Origin: a virus
Length of the DNA: 31,670 nucleotides
IMG/VR virus record: IMGVR_UViG_3300020410_000042
Coordinates: 1-31,670 of that record
Direction: 5' to 3' (one strand)
Position numbers and translations under genes: made by a program. The notes beneath the pieces were generated by a model. That model was not told the DNA's origin, made no database searches, and saw only the letters and a list, made by a program, of their open reading frames with translations. Positions 13,156 to 20,591 of this stretch are shown in pieces (the stretch's first letter is position 1; every line of letters begins with the position of its first letter).

Positions 13156-14190
13156 TTATTTTACTTTATTAACTAATCTTTTAATAGTTGATGTGGTCGT
13201 GTCTTTTATGTTTTCTGGAATATTTTTACTTGCCTCTATGGCTGTTTTTTCTATTTCACTGTATATATCACTTATATAATCTTTTCGGCTTCCTGCATGG
13301 TTTTGTTGTTCTTGGTGTTTTAGTGGCTGAGGTGCGTCAAAGGTTTTTAATTTTCCTTCGTCTACTCCATAGTAACTCCATTTTTCAAAGTGTATTGAGA
13401 CATTTATTTTTATTAAATCATTATTATCATGAGATAATTCTACAGCGTCCATACTGATTGGGTAACAATTTTCTAAAAATACTGTCATTATTGGAACTTT
13501 TAAATCATGTGGCCCAAATACTTGAATTATCATTTTTGGTAGGACATATTGATTTCTATATCCAATTTCCATACTAAATGGGTCTATTATATTTGACATC
13601 CAAGCATCAAAAAATCTTTTTTCTGGTAGACCTGTAAAATCTTCTTCAACATCCCCTACAGTACATATCATTTCTAATGATATGTCATCATATGATACTT
13701 CATATGGCATTAATACTTCTGGGCCGGGGGAATCTATGGGATTGGTTGATATACTTGTGTTTGGGAGTGATGTTGATTGTACGACAAACTTAAAATGTTG
13801 CCATGGGTCAACTTTATTTGCAGAATATTGAACAAACCAATTCTCAGAAGCATTTTTAGGGGGTGGGGGTATTATTACTACAAATTTATTTCCTTGCAAT
13901 GGCCCATTAAATGTTCCTAGTTTAGTGAGTATTTCTGGTGGATCATATCTCCTGTGTGGAATTCTAGTTCCTAAAAATTCTTCAGATTTTCTTATTATAT
14001 CATCGAGATCTTCTACTAGTCTTGGCGAAAATCTACCAGCAACCTTTTTTAATTGTTGGGCTTTGAACATTGCACGAATTGCATTAGAGTTGGGAGCTAT
14101 TCTAACACCTTTTATCTTGTCTAGGGCTGCAGATCCTATTTCTTGTGGGTTTGGTTTTAATCTGTCTATCCAATTACCTATTTTTGCCAT
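13156..14190 (-). CDS. 54: Baseplate tail tube initiator, gp54-like
   Basis: Likely caps the baseplate and starts tail tube growth. The tube-fold core is seen from about residue 90. It holds MPYEVSYDDISLEMICTVG (about 162-180), FFDAWMSNIIDP (about 193-204, like the T4 gp54 MQDWVNAVEDP) and ENCYPISMDAVELSHDNND then a beta strand (about 243-275, like GGCIPVAVSSPELSYEDNN). The N-terminal 90 residues are helical and basic, and the C-terminus (about 290-344) is a charged helix. Start ATG 14190 follows AGGAGT. The tail tube, gp48 and gp54 share this fold. I prefer gp54 because gp48 is found at 15246. T4 gp54 is 320 aa; this is 344. Confidence 0.72.
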   Translation of the reverse strand: MAKIGNWIDRLKPNPQEIGSAALDKIKGVRIAPNSNAIRAMFKAQQLKKVAGRFSPRLVEDLDDIIRKSEEFLGTRIPHRRYDPPEILTKLGTFNGPLQGNKFVVIIPPPPKNASENWFVQYSANKVDPWQHFKFVVQSTSLPNTSISTNPIDSPGPEVLMPYEVSYDDISLEMICTVGDVEEDFTGLPEKRFFDAWMSNIIDPFSMEIGYRNQYVLPKMIIQVFGPHDLKVPIMTVFLENCYPISMDAVELSHDNNDLIKINVSIHFEKWSYYGVDEGKLKTFDAPQPLKHQEQQNHAGSRKDYISDIYSEIEKTAIEASKNIPENIKDTTTSTIKRLVNKVK

Positions 14191-14191
14191 T

Positions 14192-14773
14192 TTATTTTAC
14201 TCCTGCCATAGAATCTTTCCATACTGCTTGTTTACCCTTTTTCTGGAATCTTTCAACTGGTAGATATATAGCTGTTTGCCAATCTTCTGGTCTTACTCTT
14301 ATCATTTTTCCCATGTTACTGGTTAAATATCTTTTAACACATGGTTTAAAAAGTTTATATTTTGTGGCACCTTTTAGTAACCTATATGTTGCTCTCATCA
14401 TACGAGTAGTATTATTTAGTTTAGTATTATTGGTTAAATCCATAAGTCTTTTTAACAATAATGCTCTTTGCTTTGGTGGTAAATAGTGTAAATTTAAACC
14501 TAAGTATCCATCTGGATATTTATCTATTAATATGACAAGTGGAAATCTATCCCAATATGGTAGTTTATCTTTTGTTTTAGCCTGATATAAAAACATTATC
14601 ATATCACCCAATCGAGGTCTTTTAACAATTTCACTATCTTTATCTCTAATAATATCTAATGGTTTTATCCTTCTCAGTTTATTAGCTAATCTTGTAAACC
14701 ACTTGCTAGCTTCATTGATTGTGGTGAAGTTGGGTTTTTCATAAGTTATGGATTTTAAAATTTCTTGTCTCAT
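14192..14773 (-). CDS. Virion-associated protein, possibly gp2-like (DNA end protector)
   Basis: 193 aa, very basic (pI clearly high), lying directly after gp4 with an ATGA overlap. A conserved-looking core is LGDMIMFLYQAKTKDKLPYW followed by DRFPLVILIDKYPDGYLGLN and LHYLPPKQRALLLKRLMDL (about 55-113); I recall this pattern from structural or DNA-packaging-associated proteins of marine T4-like phages. In T4 gene 2 neighbours gene 4, so a DNA end protector or head completion role is possible, but I cannot confirm the identity. A high Lys/Arg content fits DNA contact. No Shine-Dalgarno is obvious, so translation probably depends on gp4. Confidence 0.5.
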   Translation of the reverse strand: MRQEILKSITYEKPNFTTINEASKWFTRLANKLRRIKPLDIIRDKDSEIVKRPRLGDMIMFLYQAKTKDKLPYWDRFPLVILIDKYPDGYLGLNLHYLPPKQRALLLKRLMDLTNNTKLNNTTRMMRATYRLLKGATKYKLFKPCVKRYLTSNMGKMIRVRPEDWQTAIYLPVERFQKKGKQAVWKDSMAGVK

Positions 14774-15204
14774 AGTTTCATTTCTTTTTCGGTAATAATT
14801 CTAAATTTCCAGTTACGTCTATTACAAAATCTAGTTGCTGCTTCCCATTTGGCTTGATTTTTAGTCCATGTATACATTTCTTTTAGGAATCTTTTTCCGT
14901 TTTTAGGTTTAATTAATTGCTTAAATGGTTTGATTTCTATTAGATGCATTTCAATCTCTTGTTTTTTGTTTTTTACTTTAATTAAAAAGTCTGGAAAATA
15001 TCTATGCTTCCTTCCATCAGTTGGACATCTATAGGGTATGGTTACTTCTTCACTAGACCACTCTAATATATTTACGGTTCTATCACAATATTTCATAAAT
15101 GATCTTTCCCAAGAAGAACGATAAATAATATTATTTGGGTTCCCATTATATTTATGAGGGTTTTTGGGTTTATAATATCCCTTATAGGTTTTGTACATAT
15201 CCAT
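14770..15204 (-). CDS. 4: Head completion protein gp4
   Basis: Needed in T4 to finish DNA-filled heads before tail joining. Nearly the whole protein lines up with T4 gp4: KNPHKYNGNPNNIIYRSSWE (about 14-33), VTIPYRCPTDGRKHRYFPDF (about 54-73), IEIKPFKQ (about 89-96), KRFLKEMYTWTKNQAKWEAA (about 104-123) and the ending NWKFRIITEKE. The YRSxWE, YFPDF and EIKP elements form a PD-(D/E)XK-like nuclease fold. Two starts are possible, ATG 15204 and ATG 15198, neither with a Shine-Dalgarno. A minus-strand TATAAATA overlaps 15211-15204, so the mRNA may begin at or near the start codon. First gene of the leftward operon. Confidence 0.92.
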   Translation of the reverse strand: MDMYKTYKGYYKPKNPHKYNGNPNNIIYRSSWERSFMKYCDRTVNILEWSSEEVTIPYRCPTDGRKHRYFPDFLIKVKNKKQEIEMHLIEIKPFKQLIKPKNGKRFLKEMYTWTKNQAKWEAATRFCNRRNWKFRIITEKEMKL

Positions 15205-15211
15205 ATTTATA
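15204..15211 (-). promoter_or_regulatory. T4-type late promoter motif (leftward)
   Basis: TATAAATA on the minus strand, inside the 41-nt gap between divergent operons. With T4 geometry (-13 to -6) transcription would start at about 15198, exactly at the second gp4 ATG, giving a leaderless message. Together with the rightward copies it makes a compact divergent late control region. Confidence 0.5.
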
Positions 15212-15221
15212 AATATAAATA
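15208..15221 (+). promoter_or_regulatory. Tandem overlapping late promoter motifs (rightward)
   Basis: Two TATAAATA octamers overlap by two bases (15208-15215 and 15214-15221). The second would start RNA near 15227, leaving a 19-nt leader with the GAGG ribosome site (15237-15240) before gp48 at 15246. The location at the head of the long baseplate operon and the presence of gp33 support a true late promoter. Confidence 0.65.
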
Positions 15222-15245
15222 ACTACAATAGTCATCGAGGTTAAT

Positions 15246-16151
15246 ATGCTAAAAACTAGAGGATTTGATAATCAACGTAAAAGGTATATTAGGGAAGTAA
15301 CGACACCAGATGACCAAGTATTAGAATTTCCAGCTGGTGTTACAAATGGATATTATATGATGTATTCTATCTATCCTCATGCAGGAGGTATAGATTTAGT
15401 GAACGAAGAAGGTAAAAAACCTAAATTAGTTGCACAATCTACAGAGACGGAGCCTGTTGCAGATATAGCATTATATATGCCTGGTGAATTATCTAGTGAA
15501 TCAGAAATTGAATGGGAGTCTGGTAAGAGTTTTGTAAAGCAAATGGGTGGAACTAGAAATATTATTGACACGTTAAATCAAACTGTGGGTGGTAGTGGGT
15601 CAGAAAGAAAAAAAGCTTTTTCTAGTATGGGGAATATGGCCTTGAAGGGAGTTGCATCACATGTTGGTCAAAAGATTAGAGAGGCCGATTGGGCTAATGA
15701 TCTTGAGAGATTGACGGGTCAGATTGCAAATAGCCACTCGGAACAATTTTTTAATGGTATTGGGTATAGGTCTTTTTCTTTCACGTACAAATTTCAACCA
15801 TCTTCCCATGAAGAAACAAATGTTGTTAAAGATATAATTAGAGTCTTTAGGAGGAATGCATTACCTGAATTGGGTTCTTCAAAGGTTACGAGTTTCTATC
15901 CATCTACATTTGAAATAGAATTTATAACTCCTCATATAAGTCAACAAACAATAGGGGAATCATTAAGTTATAGAAACCCATATATGCCAAGATTAAAACA
16001 GCTTGTTTGTACTGGGTGTAATGTAACTTATGGTTCTGGTGGTGGTTCCTTTTCATCTTTTAAGGATGGTGCACCAGTTGAAGTAGATTTGGAGTTGAAT
16101 TTCACTGAAACATCAAAAGTTTATATGGGTGATGTGGACGAGGGTTATTAA
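15246..16151 (+). CDS. 48: Baseplate tail tube cap gp48
   Basis: A tail-tube-fold protein that caps the hub and recruits the tube. The start (MLKTRGFDNQRKR, then VLEFPAGVTNGYYMMYSIYP at about 26-45) and the core YRSFSFTYKFQPSSHEETN (about 174-192) with VVKDIIRVFRRNALPEL are those of marine gp48 relatives; the ending (VEVDLELNFTETSKV) is the tube-fold terminal strand. At 301 aa it is shorter than T4 gp48 (364). It is the first gene of the rightward baseplate operon, behind tandem late promoters. The stop TAA is immediately followed by the ATG of gp53. Confidence 0.82.
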   Translation: MLKTRGFDNQRKRYIREVTTPDDQVLEFPAGVTNGYYMMYSIYPHAGGIDLVNEEGKKPKLVAQSTETEPVADIALYMPGELSSESEIEWESGKSFVKQMGGTRNIIDTLNQTVGGSGSERKKAFSSMGNMALKGVASHVGQKIREADWANDLERLTGQIANSHSEQFFNGIGYRSFSFTYKFQPSSHEETNVVKDIIRVFRRNALPELGSSKVTSFYPSTFEIEFITPHISQQTIGESLSYRNPYMPRLKQLVCTGCNVTYGSGGGSFSSFKDGAPVEVDLELNFTETSKVYMGDVDEGY

Positions 16152-16991
16152 ATGAAATATTTTAAACAATTTCCCAGAATTGAGTATGATTTGGGAAAGG
16201 ATAATAATAAGGAAAATATAACTGATGTATTTCGTAGAGTTGTTGTGAGAGGAGATTTAGATAAGTATGTGAATAGTTTTTCAAAGATTAATTTGAATGC
16301 AGAAGAAAGACCAGAAATGGCTGCTCATGGTTTATATGGTAATGTCGATTTACATTGGGTTTTAATGTTTATGAATAGTACTATAGATCCGTATCATGAT
16401 TGGGTAATGGGTCAACTTACATTTGAAAACTATGTCAATAAGAAGTACCCAAACAAACATATCTTATTAGATGTAAATCATTATACTGTTGGTGATTATG
16501 GTAATGCAACAGGTGATACTGGTGAGAGAACATTTATAGAAGGTGAAACTATTATAGAGTACAACAGTGATGGCAGTGGTGTTACAGGTGATTCTGGTAA
16601 AGTTGTAAAGTTTGATAGTACTATCAGGCAGATAATATACTCTACAGTTTCTGGCACTCTTGGTGGTGTTCATTATATTAAAGGTCAGGATTCTGGTGCT
16701 GTAGGTAAAAGTGTTTCGAGTGGAGATGAGAAGGATGCAGTTCATCATTATGAGAGTAGTGCACCTTTAGAAAAAACTAAAGATAGTGGTAAAGTTGATT
16801 CTGAACAGAAAGCGTTTTGGGTTAATAGAGGATATAGTGTAGTTTATAGTGGAACTACCTATGATGCAACTACCATTAGTAATATTGCCCATGAAGAATC
16901 TTTGAATGAGGATAGAAGAACTATTAAAATGTTAAGTTCTAATTTTCTATCACAGTTTACATCAGAGTTTCAAGAAAAAATAAATAAATGA
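16152..16991 (+). CDS. 53: Baseplate wedge protein gp53
   Basis: Binds baseplate wedges to the hub and starts their ring assembly. The N-terminal 100 residues match T4 gp53: ITDVFRRVV (about 23-31), ERPEMAAHGLYGNVDLHWVL (about 52-71) and MNSTIDPYHDWVMG (about 73-86, like the T4 CNDNYDPYYGWITS). Residues about 105-225 form an insertion rich in G, D, S and T not present in T4 gp53 (196 aa against 279 here). It is followed by a C-terminal helix (LNEDRRTIKMLSSNFLSQFT), the counterpart of the T4 end. The stop overlaps the next ATG (ATGA). Confidence 0.85.
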   Translation: MKYFKQFPRIEYDLGKDNNKENITDVFRRVVVRGDLDKYVNSFSKINLNAEERPEMAAHGLYGNVDLHWVLMFMNSTIDPYHDWVMGQLTFENYVNKKYPNKHILLDVNHYTVGDYGNATGDTGERTFIEGETIIEYNSDGSGVTGDSGKVVKFDSTIRQIIYSTVSGTLGGVHYIKGQDSGAVGKSVSSGDEKDAVHHYESSAPLEKTKDSGKVDSEQKAFWVNRGYSVVYSGTTYDATTISNIAHEESLNEDRRTIKMLSSNFLSQFTSEFQEKINK

Positions 16992-18370
16992 ATTATACTA
17001 GACCTGGCGAATATCTTATAAAAAGTATCAGATTAATTTCTGATGATGATATAAATCATAACATAGAAATTTCTTCTTTAGTTGTTGAGTTGAATATTTA
17101 CGAGAATATGTTTATGGATGCAATTAGTGGAAAGTTAGCTATAAATGATACTAATAATTTATTATCTAATTTTCCTATTATCGGTCAGGAAAGAGTTAAT
17201 TTACTCATATCTTCGTTTAGGAATGATGGCAGAGAAGTGTTTTTCCAGCACGATTTTAAGGTTTATAATTATACTTCGAGAACTTCTAATGGTAGGGGTA
17301 GTATGTCTTATGTCTTGGAGTTGGTTTCTCCAGAACTATTAATAAATGAACAGAAGAAAGTATGTGCATCATTTAAGGGTATGACTGCAACTGATGTTGC
17401 TAAACGTATACTAACAAATTCATCTTATGGTCTAAATGTAGATTCTACTAAGAGAGTTAAGTTTTCAAGAACAGTGGGTACATCTGATTTTATTATTCCA
17501 AATTGGCGACCATATACTACACTTAATTGGTTGGCTACAAAGGGGATGTCTCCATCGAATGGTGGTTATGATTTTGCTATGTTTTTCTATGAAGCTTTTT
17601 CACCTGAACCGAATGAAACTCAGGTACTTTCTAGTTTTAATTTTAAATCATTTGGTGAAATGTTCAGGGATAAATCAGAGGAGGTTTATACATATTATCC
17701 CGCAAGTGATAGTAGTGATAGAAGAACTTTATCAGAAGAAGAATTTTCTAAAATTGATGGTGGAGAATCTTCTCATAATAGGATTATTTCATATAGTGTT
17801 GTCGAATCTTATAATATTATTCAGAATATAAATATGGGTATGTATAGTTCTACTGTAAGAACTCATGATATAATAGAACGTAAAGTTACTGATTTGAAAT
17901 TTAAATATTCTTCTAAGGAAGATTTGTTAGCTAGAATGAGGGGTACGATCAATTCTCGTTCTAAAGAATATGATCTAGTTGGTATGGGTGATGATGCTAG
18001 AGGTTCTAGTTATTCAGAATCATATGATAGTCGAATTATATATCGTACAACTAGTTACGATTGGCAAAGAAAACAAGGTGATATTCATCCTATGACAAGT
18101 TTAAGGAATTCTCAATTAAAGAGATTTGATAATATTAGGTTAAATATTGATATTTCTGGTAATTTGGAAAGATCAATTGGGGATGTAATAACTTTAAAAA
18201 TTCCTTCAGAAGATGCATCTCAGGGTGGTCATGAAGATAGACTTTTTAGTGGAGATTATGTTATAACTGCAATTAGACATAAGTTTACTCCTGAGACTTA
18301 TCAGATGCACCTTAATGTTACTAAGGATAATTATTTCAAAACTTTATCTTCTATTAGAGAGGGAGAGTAA
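16988..18370 (+). CDS. Baseplate hub protein, gp27-like
   Basis: Predicted central hub ring on which the gp5 spike sits. The N-terminal part (about 1-125) reads as paired tube-like beta domains (IEISSLVVELNIYENMFMD, about 25-43; an INDTNNLLSNFPI segment). The middle has DFIIPNWRPYTTLNWLATKG (about 168-187), the P-x-x-x-L-x-W-L pattern typical of hub proteins related to gp27/gpD. The C-terminal part contains IDISGNLERSIGDVITLKIP (about 392-411) and a final strand YQMHLNV. At 460 aa it is somewhat longer than T4 gp27 (391). It is two genes upstream of gp5, as expected. Similarity is structural in pattern rather than strict. Confidence 0.65.
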   Translation: MNYTRPGEYLIKSIRLISDDDINHNIEISSLVVELNIYENMFMDAISGKLAINDTNNLLSNFPIIGQERVNLLISSFRNDGREVFFQHDFKVYNYTSRTSNGRGSMSYVLELVSPELLINEQKKVCASFKGMTATDVAKRILTNSSYGLNVDSTKRVKFSRTVGTSDFIIPNWRPYTTLNWLATKGMSPSNGGYDFAMFFYEAFSPEPNETQVLSSFNFKSFGEMFRDKSEEVYTYYPASDSSDRRTLSEEEFSKIDGGESSHNRIISYSVVESYNIIQNINMGMYSSTVRTHDIIERKVTDLKFKYSSKEDLLARMRGTINSRSKEYDLVGMGDDARGSSYSESYDSRIIYRTTSYDWQRKQGDIHPMTSLRNSQLKRFDNIRLNIDISGNLERSIGDVITLKIPSEDASQGGHEDRLFSGDYVITAIRHKFTPETYQMHLNVTKDNYFKTLSSIREGE

Positions 18371-19332
18371 TGTACAACGATTATATATTAGATTATGTTA
18401 CTAAATTGATGTCATCTGAGAAAGCCCAGCTTCTCGATGAAAAACTTATAATGTTTAATCAGGGTAAAAATTACGGTCAAGTAGTTTTTATGGCTGGTGG
18501 TGCAGGTTCTGGTAAAGGATTTGCTCAAAGTAAATTCATGGAAAAGAATAAATTCAAGGTTAGAGATGTTGATGAATGGAAAAAAGCATTCATGAAGTTA
18601 TCAAAAGACCCAAGATTTTCTAATTATCACGCAGTGGTTAAAAGAAATGCAAAAGGCAGAGTCTTGGGTGTTGATGTTCTAAAAGATAAACCCAAGTTAG
18701 ATTATTCTGATACAAAGGATGTAGATGTTATTCTACTTGGAGATTTGGATTTGAAAAATCCAGACCATGTTTTCATATTACATTTAGCAGTTAAAAAATT
18801 GGGTATTAAGAATAAGACTTTAGATTTAATTTTATCTGATCTGAAAAAAGGAACTTTACCTAATATCTTATTTGATGTAACATTGAAGGATATGGATGAT
18901 ATTACAGATGTTTTACCTACACTTAAAGAAGTAGGGTATGATGCCAAGGGTATTCATATTGTTTGGGTCTTGACTAATTATCATGTAGCTGTTAAAGCTA
19001 ATAAAGATCGAGAAAGAGTTGTTCCAGATGATGTTCTCTTGAAAACTCATGAAGGTGCAGCTAATACTATGTATAATATTATCAAATCTAAAGGAGTTAA
19101 AGGTATAGATGGAGCAGTTCATGTTATTTTAAATAACAGAGATCAAACTATTTTCTATAAGCGTCCAGATGGCACTAAAACTAATGTAGTTAAAGGGTTT
19201 ACTTATCTTACCTTGAAAAAAGAAGGTAAAAAATTCTTTGGTGAGAAAGAAGTTAATTCTCAGTTGTTAGATTGGATTAAGAATAATATACCTAAGACCA
19301 AAGAAACTGCACCTATATGGAGTGGTAGATAA
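18370..19332 (+). CDS. P-loop kinase-like protein (zeta-toxin-like) in the baseplate operon
   Basis: 320 aa with an early Walker A motif, FMAGGAGSGKGFAQSKF (40-56), then KFKVRDVDEWKKAF (about 61-75), a layout like zeta toxins and related small-molecule kinases. A Walker-B-like hydrophobic strand with acidic end (VDVILLGDLD, about 118-127) follows. Positions about 195-215 (GIHIVWVLTNYHVAVKANKD RER) resemble the lid arginines of such kinases. The C-terminal 80 residues look like a separate small beta domain. Zeta toxins phosphorylate UDP-N-acetylglucosamine. Whether this acts as enzyme, assembly factor or virion part is unknown. It starts within the hub gene stop codon (TAATG). I recall homologues in other marine T4-like baseplate clusters. 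Confidence 0.65.
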   Translation: MYNDYILDYVTKLMSSEKAQLLDEKLIMFNQGKNYGQVVFMAGGAGSGKGFAQSKFMEKNKFKVRDVDEWKKAFMKLSKDPRFSNYHAVVKRNAKGRVLGVDVLKDKPKLDYSDTKDVDVILLGDLDLKNPDHVFILHLAVKKLGIKNKTLDLILSDLKKGTLPNILFDVTLKDMDDITDVLPTLKEVGYDAKGIHIVWVLTNYHVAVKANKDRERVVPDDVLLKTHEGAANTMYNIIKSKGVKGIDGAVHVILNNRDQTIFYKRPDGTKTNVVKGFTYLTLKKEGKKFFGEKEVNSQLLDWIKNNIPKTKETAPIWSGR

Positions 19333-20247
19333 ATGATTGAACACTTGAATAAAGATGGGTTTGTCTGGTGGCAAGGAGTTGTCGTAGATAGAAATGACCC
19401 ATTTAAGATAGGTAGATGTCGAGTCAGGATACTTGGTTATCATGATGATGAAAATAATATTCCTGACGACCATTTGCCGTGGGCATACCCTGCAATGCCC
19501 ATTAATGTAAGACCAAACTCGGTAGCTACGGGTTTGGTTGAGGGTGTGTGGGTTCTTGGGTTTTTCCGAGATGGAAATGATGCTCAAGAGCCTGTGATTA
19601 CCCATTTGATTAATTATGGTAAGCAAAAAGATGGGGATTTTCAAGTTAGGTCTGAAAATACTGGAGCTCACCCAACAGGGGGAATGAACACCAATAGATT
19701 AGCTCAAGGAGATTCTAAGGATACTGTGATTGATAATATACATAATAAAGACTTACCAGATAACTATCCAGAGTCAAAATATGATGCAAAATTTCCTTAT
19801 AATTATGTAGAGGAAAGTGAAAGTGGTCATGTTATTCAGATTGATGATACTGAAGGTGCTGAAAGGTTATCTGTTACACATAGATCAGGAACTTTTATTG
19901 AAATTCATCCTGATGGAACTACTGTTTCTAAGGTTGTTGGTAAGAGGTATACTGTTATTATGTCTGATGAGATTATGACAGTTAGAGGTGATGTTTCTAT
20001 AGATGTTGATGGAACTAGAAAAATAACTGTTGTTGGTGATTCCACATCCAATATTGGTGGGGATTATTTGGAGGATGTAGAGGGTACATCCACAGAAGAT
20101 ATAGAAGGTTTGAAAACTATTGAATCTAAAGGGTATGAAGTAAAAAGTGGAAGTGAGGGTATTATTTTGGATAGTGAGGGTGGATCTGTGAGTATTGATG
20201 CCGGAGGTAATAGGGTAGATGTTAAAGGTAGAATATTTTTAAATTAA
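19333..20247 (+). CDS. 5: Baseplate spike gp5 (OB-fold plus beta-helix, no lysozyme domain)
   Basis: The central cell-puncturing spike. The N-terminal OB-fold is clear: WWQGVVVDRNDPFKIGRCRV (13-32) and RILGYHDDENN. Next come VWVLGFFRDGN (about 72-82) and EPVITHLINYG. A linker (about 95-155) then leads into the gp5C-type beta-helix: YVEESESGHVIQIDDTEGAE (about 158-177), THRSGTFIEIHPDGT and repeated short valine/isoleucine strands with D/G turns to about 300. The T4 gp5 lysozyme domain is absent; the OB-fold passes straight to the helix with no E-x8-D-x5-T catalytic set. The protein is 304 aa (T4: 575). Start follows the previous stop directly. Confidence 0.88.
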   Translation: MIEHLNKDGFVWWQGVVVDRNDPFKIGRCRVRILGYHDDENNIPDDHLPWAYPAMPINVRPNSVATGLVEGVWVLGFFRDGNDAQEPVITHLINYGKQKDGDFQVRSENTGAHPTGGMNTNRLAQGDSKDTVIDNIHNKDLPDNYPESKYDAKFPYNYVEESESGHVIQIDDTEGAERLSVTHRSGTFIEIHPDGTTVSKVVGKRYTVIMSDEIMTVRGDVSIDVDGTRKITVVGDSTSNIGGDYLEDVEGTSTEDIEGLKTIESKGYEVKSGSEGIILDSEGGSVSIDAGGNRVDVKGRIFLN

Positions 20248-20255
20248 GGTATAAT

Positions 20256-20591
20256 ATGAGAAAAGAAAAACAACTTACGAGAAAGCCTACTATTGATTAT
20301 GATGTTTTTAAAGCAGTCAATACTCTTATTGAAAAAAACGTTATTTCTTATGATGAAGAAACTAATACTATTACAGTTAATGCTGATATAATGTTAAAAT
20401 TTAAGGGTAATTTAAAAATAGATTGTGAAAAACATATCATGATGACAAGTGGACATCAGAAAAGGGATGCATCTATTGATCCAAGAACACCATATTCTAT
20501 TTGGTTAAATCCAGAATTTGATGAAGAAGGAAATCCAGTTCCCGAATATGATATAGAACTAGAAAAGGTTGAACATTTATGCCAAGAGTAA
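20256..20591 (+). CDS. Hypothetical baseplate-cluster protein, 111 aa
   Basis: Unrecognised. The N-terminal half (1-50) looks helical then beta. The segment ADIMLKFKGNLKIDCEKHIM (about 44-63) has alternating hydrophobic strands like the gp5 C-terminal needle, and the last third is acidic with proline. The gene lies between the gp5 spike and the large orphan structural protein. It starts after AAGGT (20247-20251) and overlaps the next gene by 13 nt. It could be a spike-associated or wedge-linking part; no function is assigned. Confidence 0.65.
   Translation: MRKEKQLTRKPTIDYDVFKAVNTLIEKNVISYDEETNTITVNADIMLKFKGNLKIDCEKHIMMTSGHQKRDASIDPRTPYSIWLNPEFDEEGNPVPEYDIELEKVEHLCQE

Noticed and set aside
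16979-16986. AATAAATA before the gp27-like gene as a late promoter
   Set aside because: The predicted start would fall inside the next coding sequence, and the genes already overlap as one operon.
17827-17834. TATAAATA inside the gp27-like gene
   Set aside because: It lies in the middle of a coding sequence with no gene start nearby. Chance matches are expected in AT-rich DNA.
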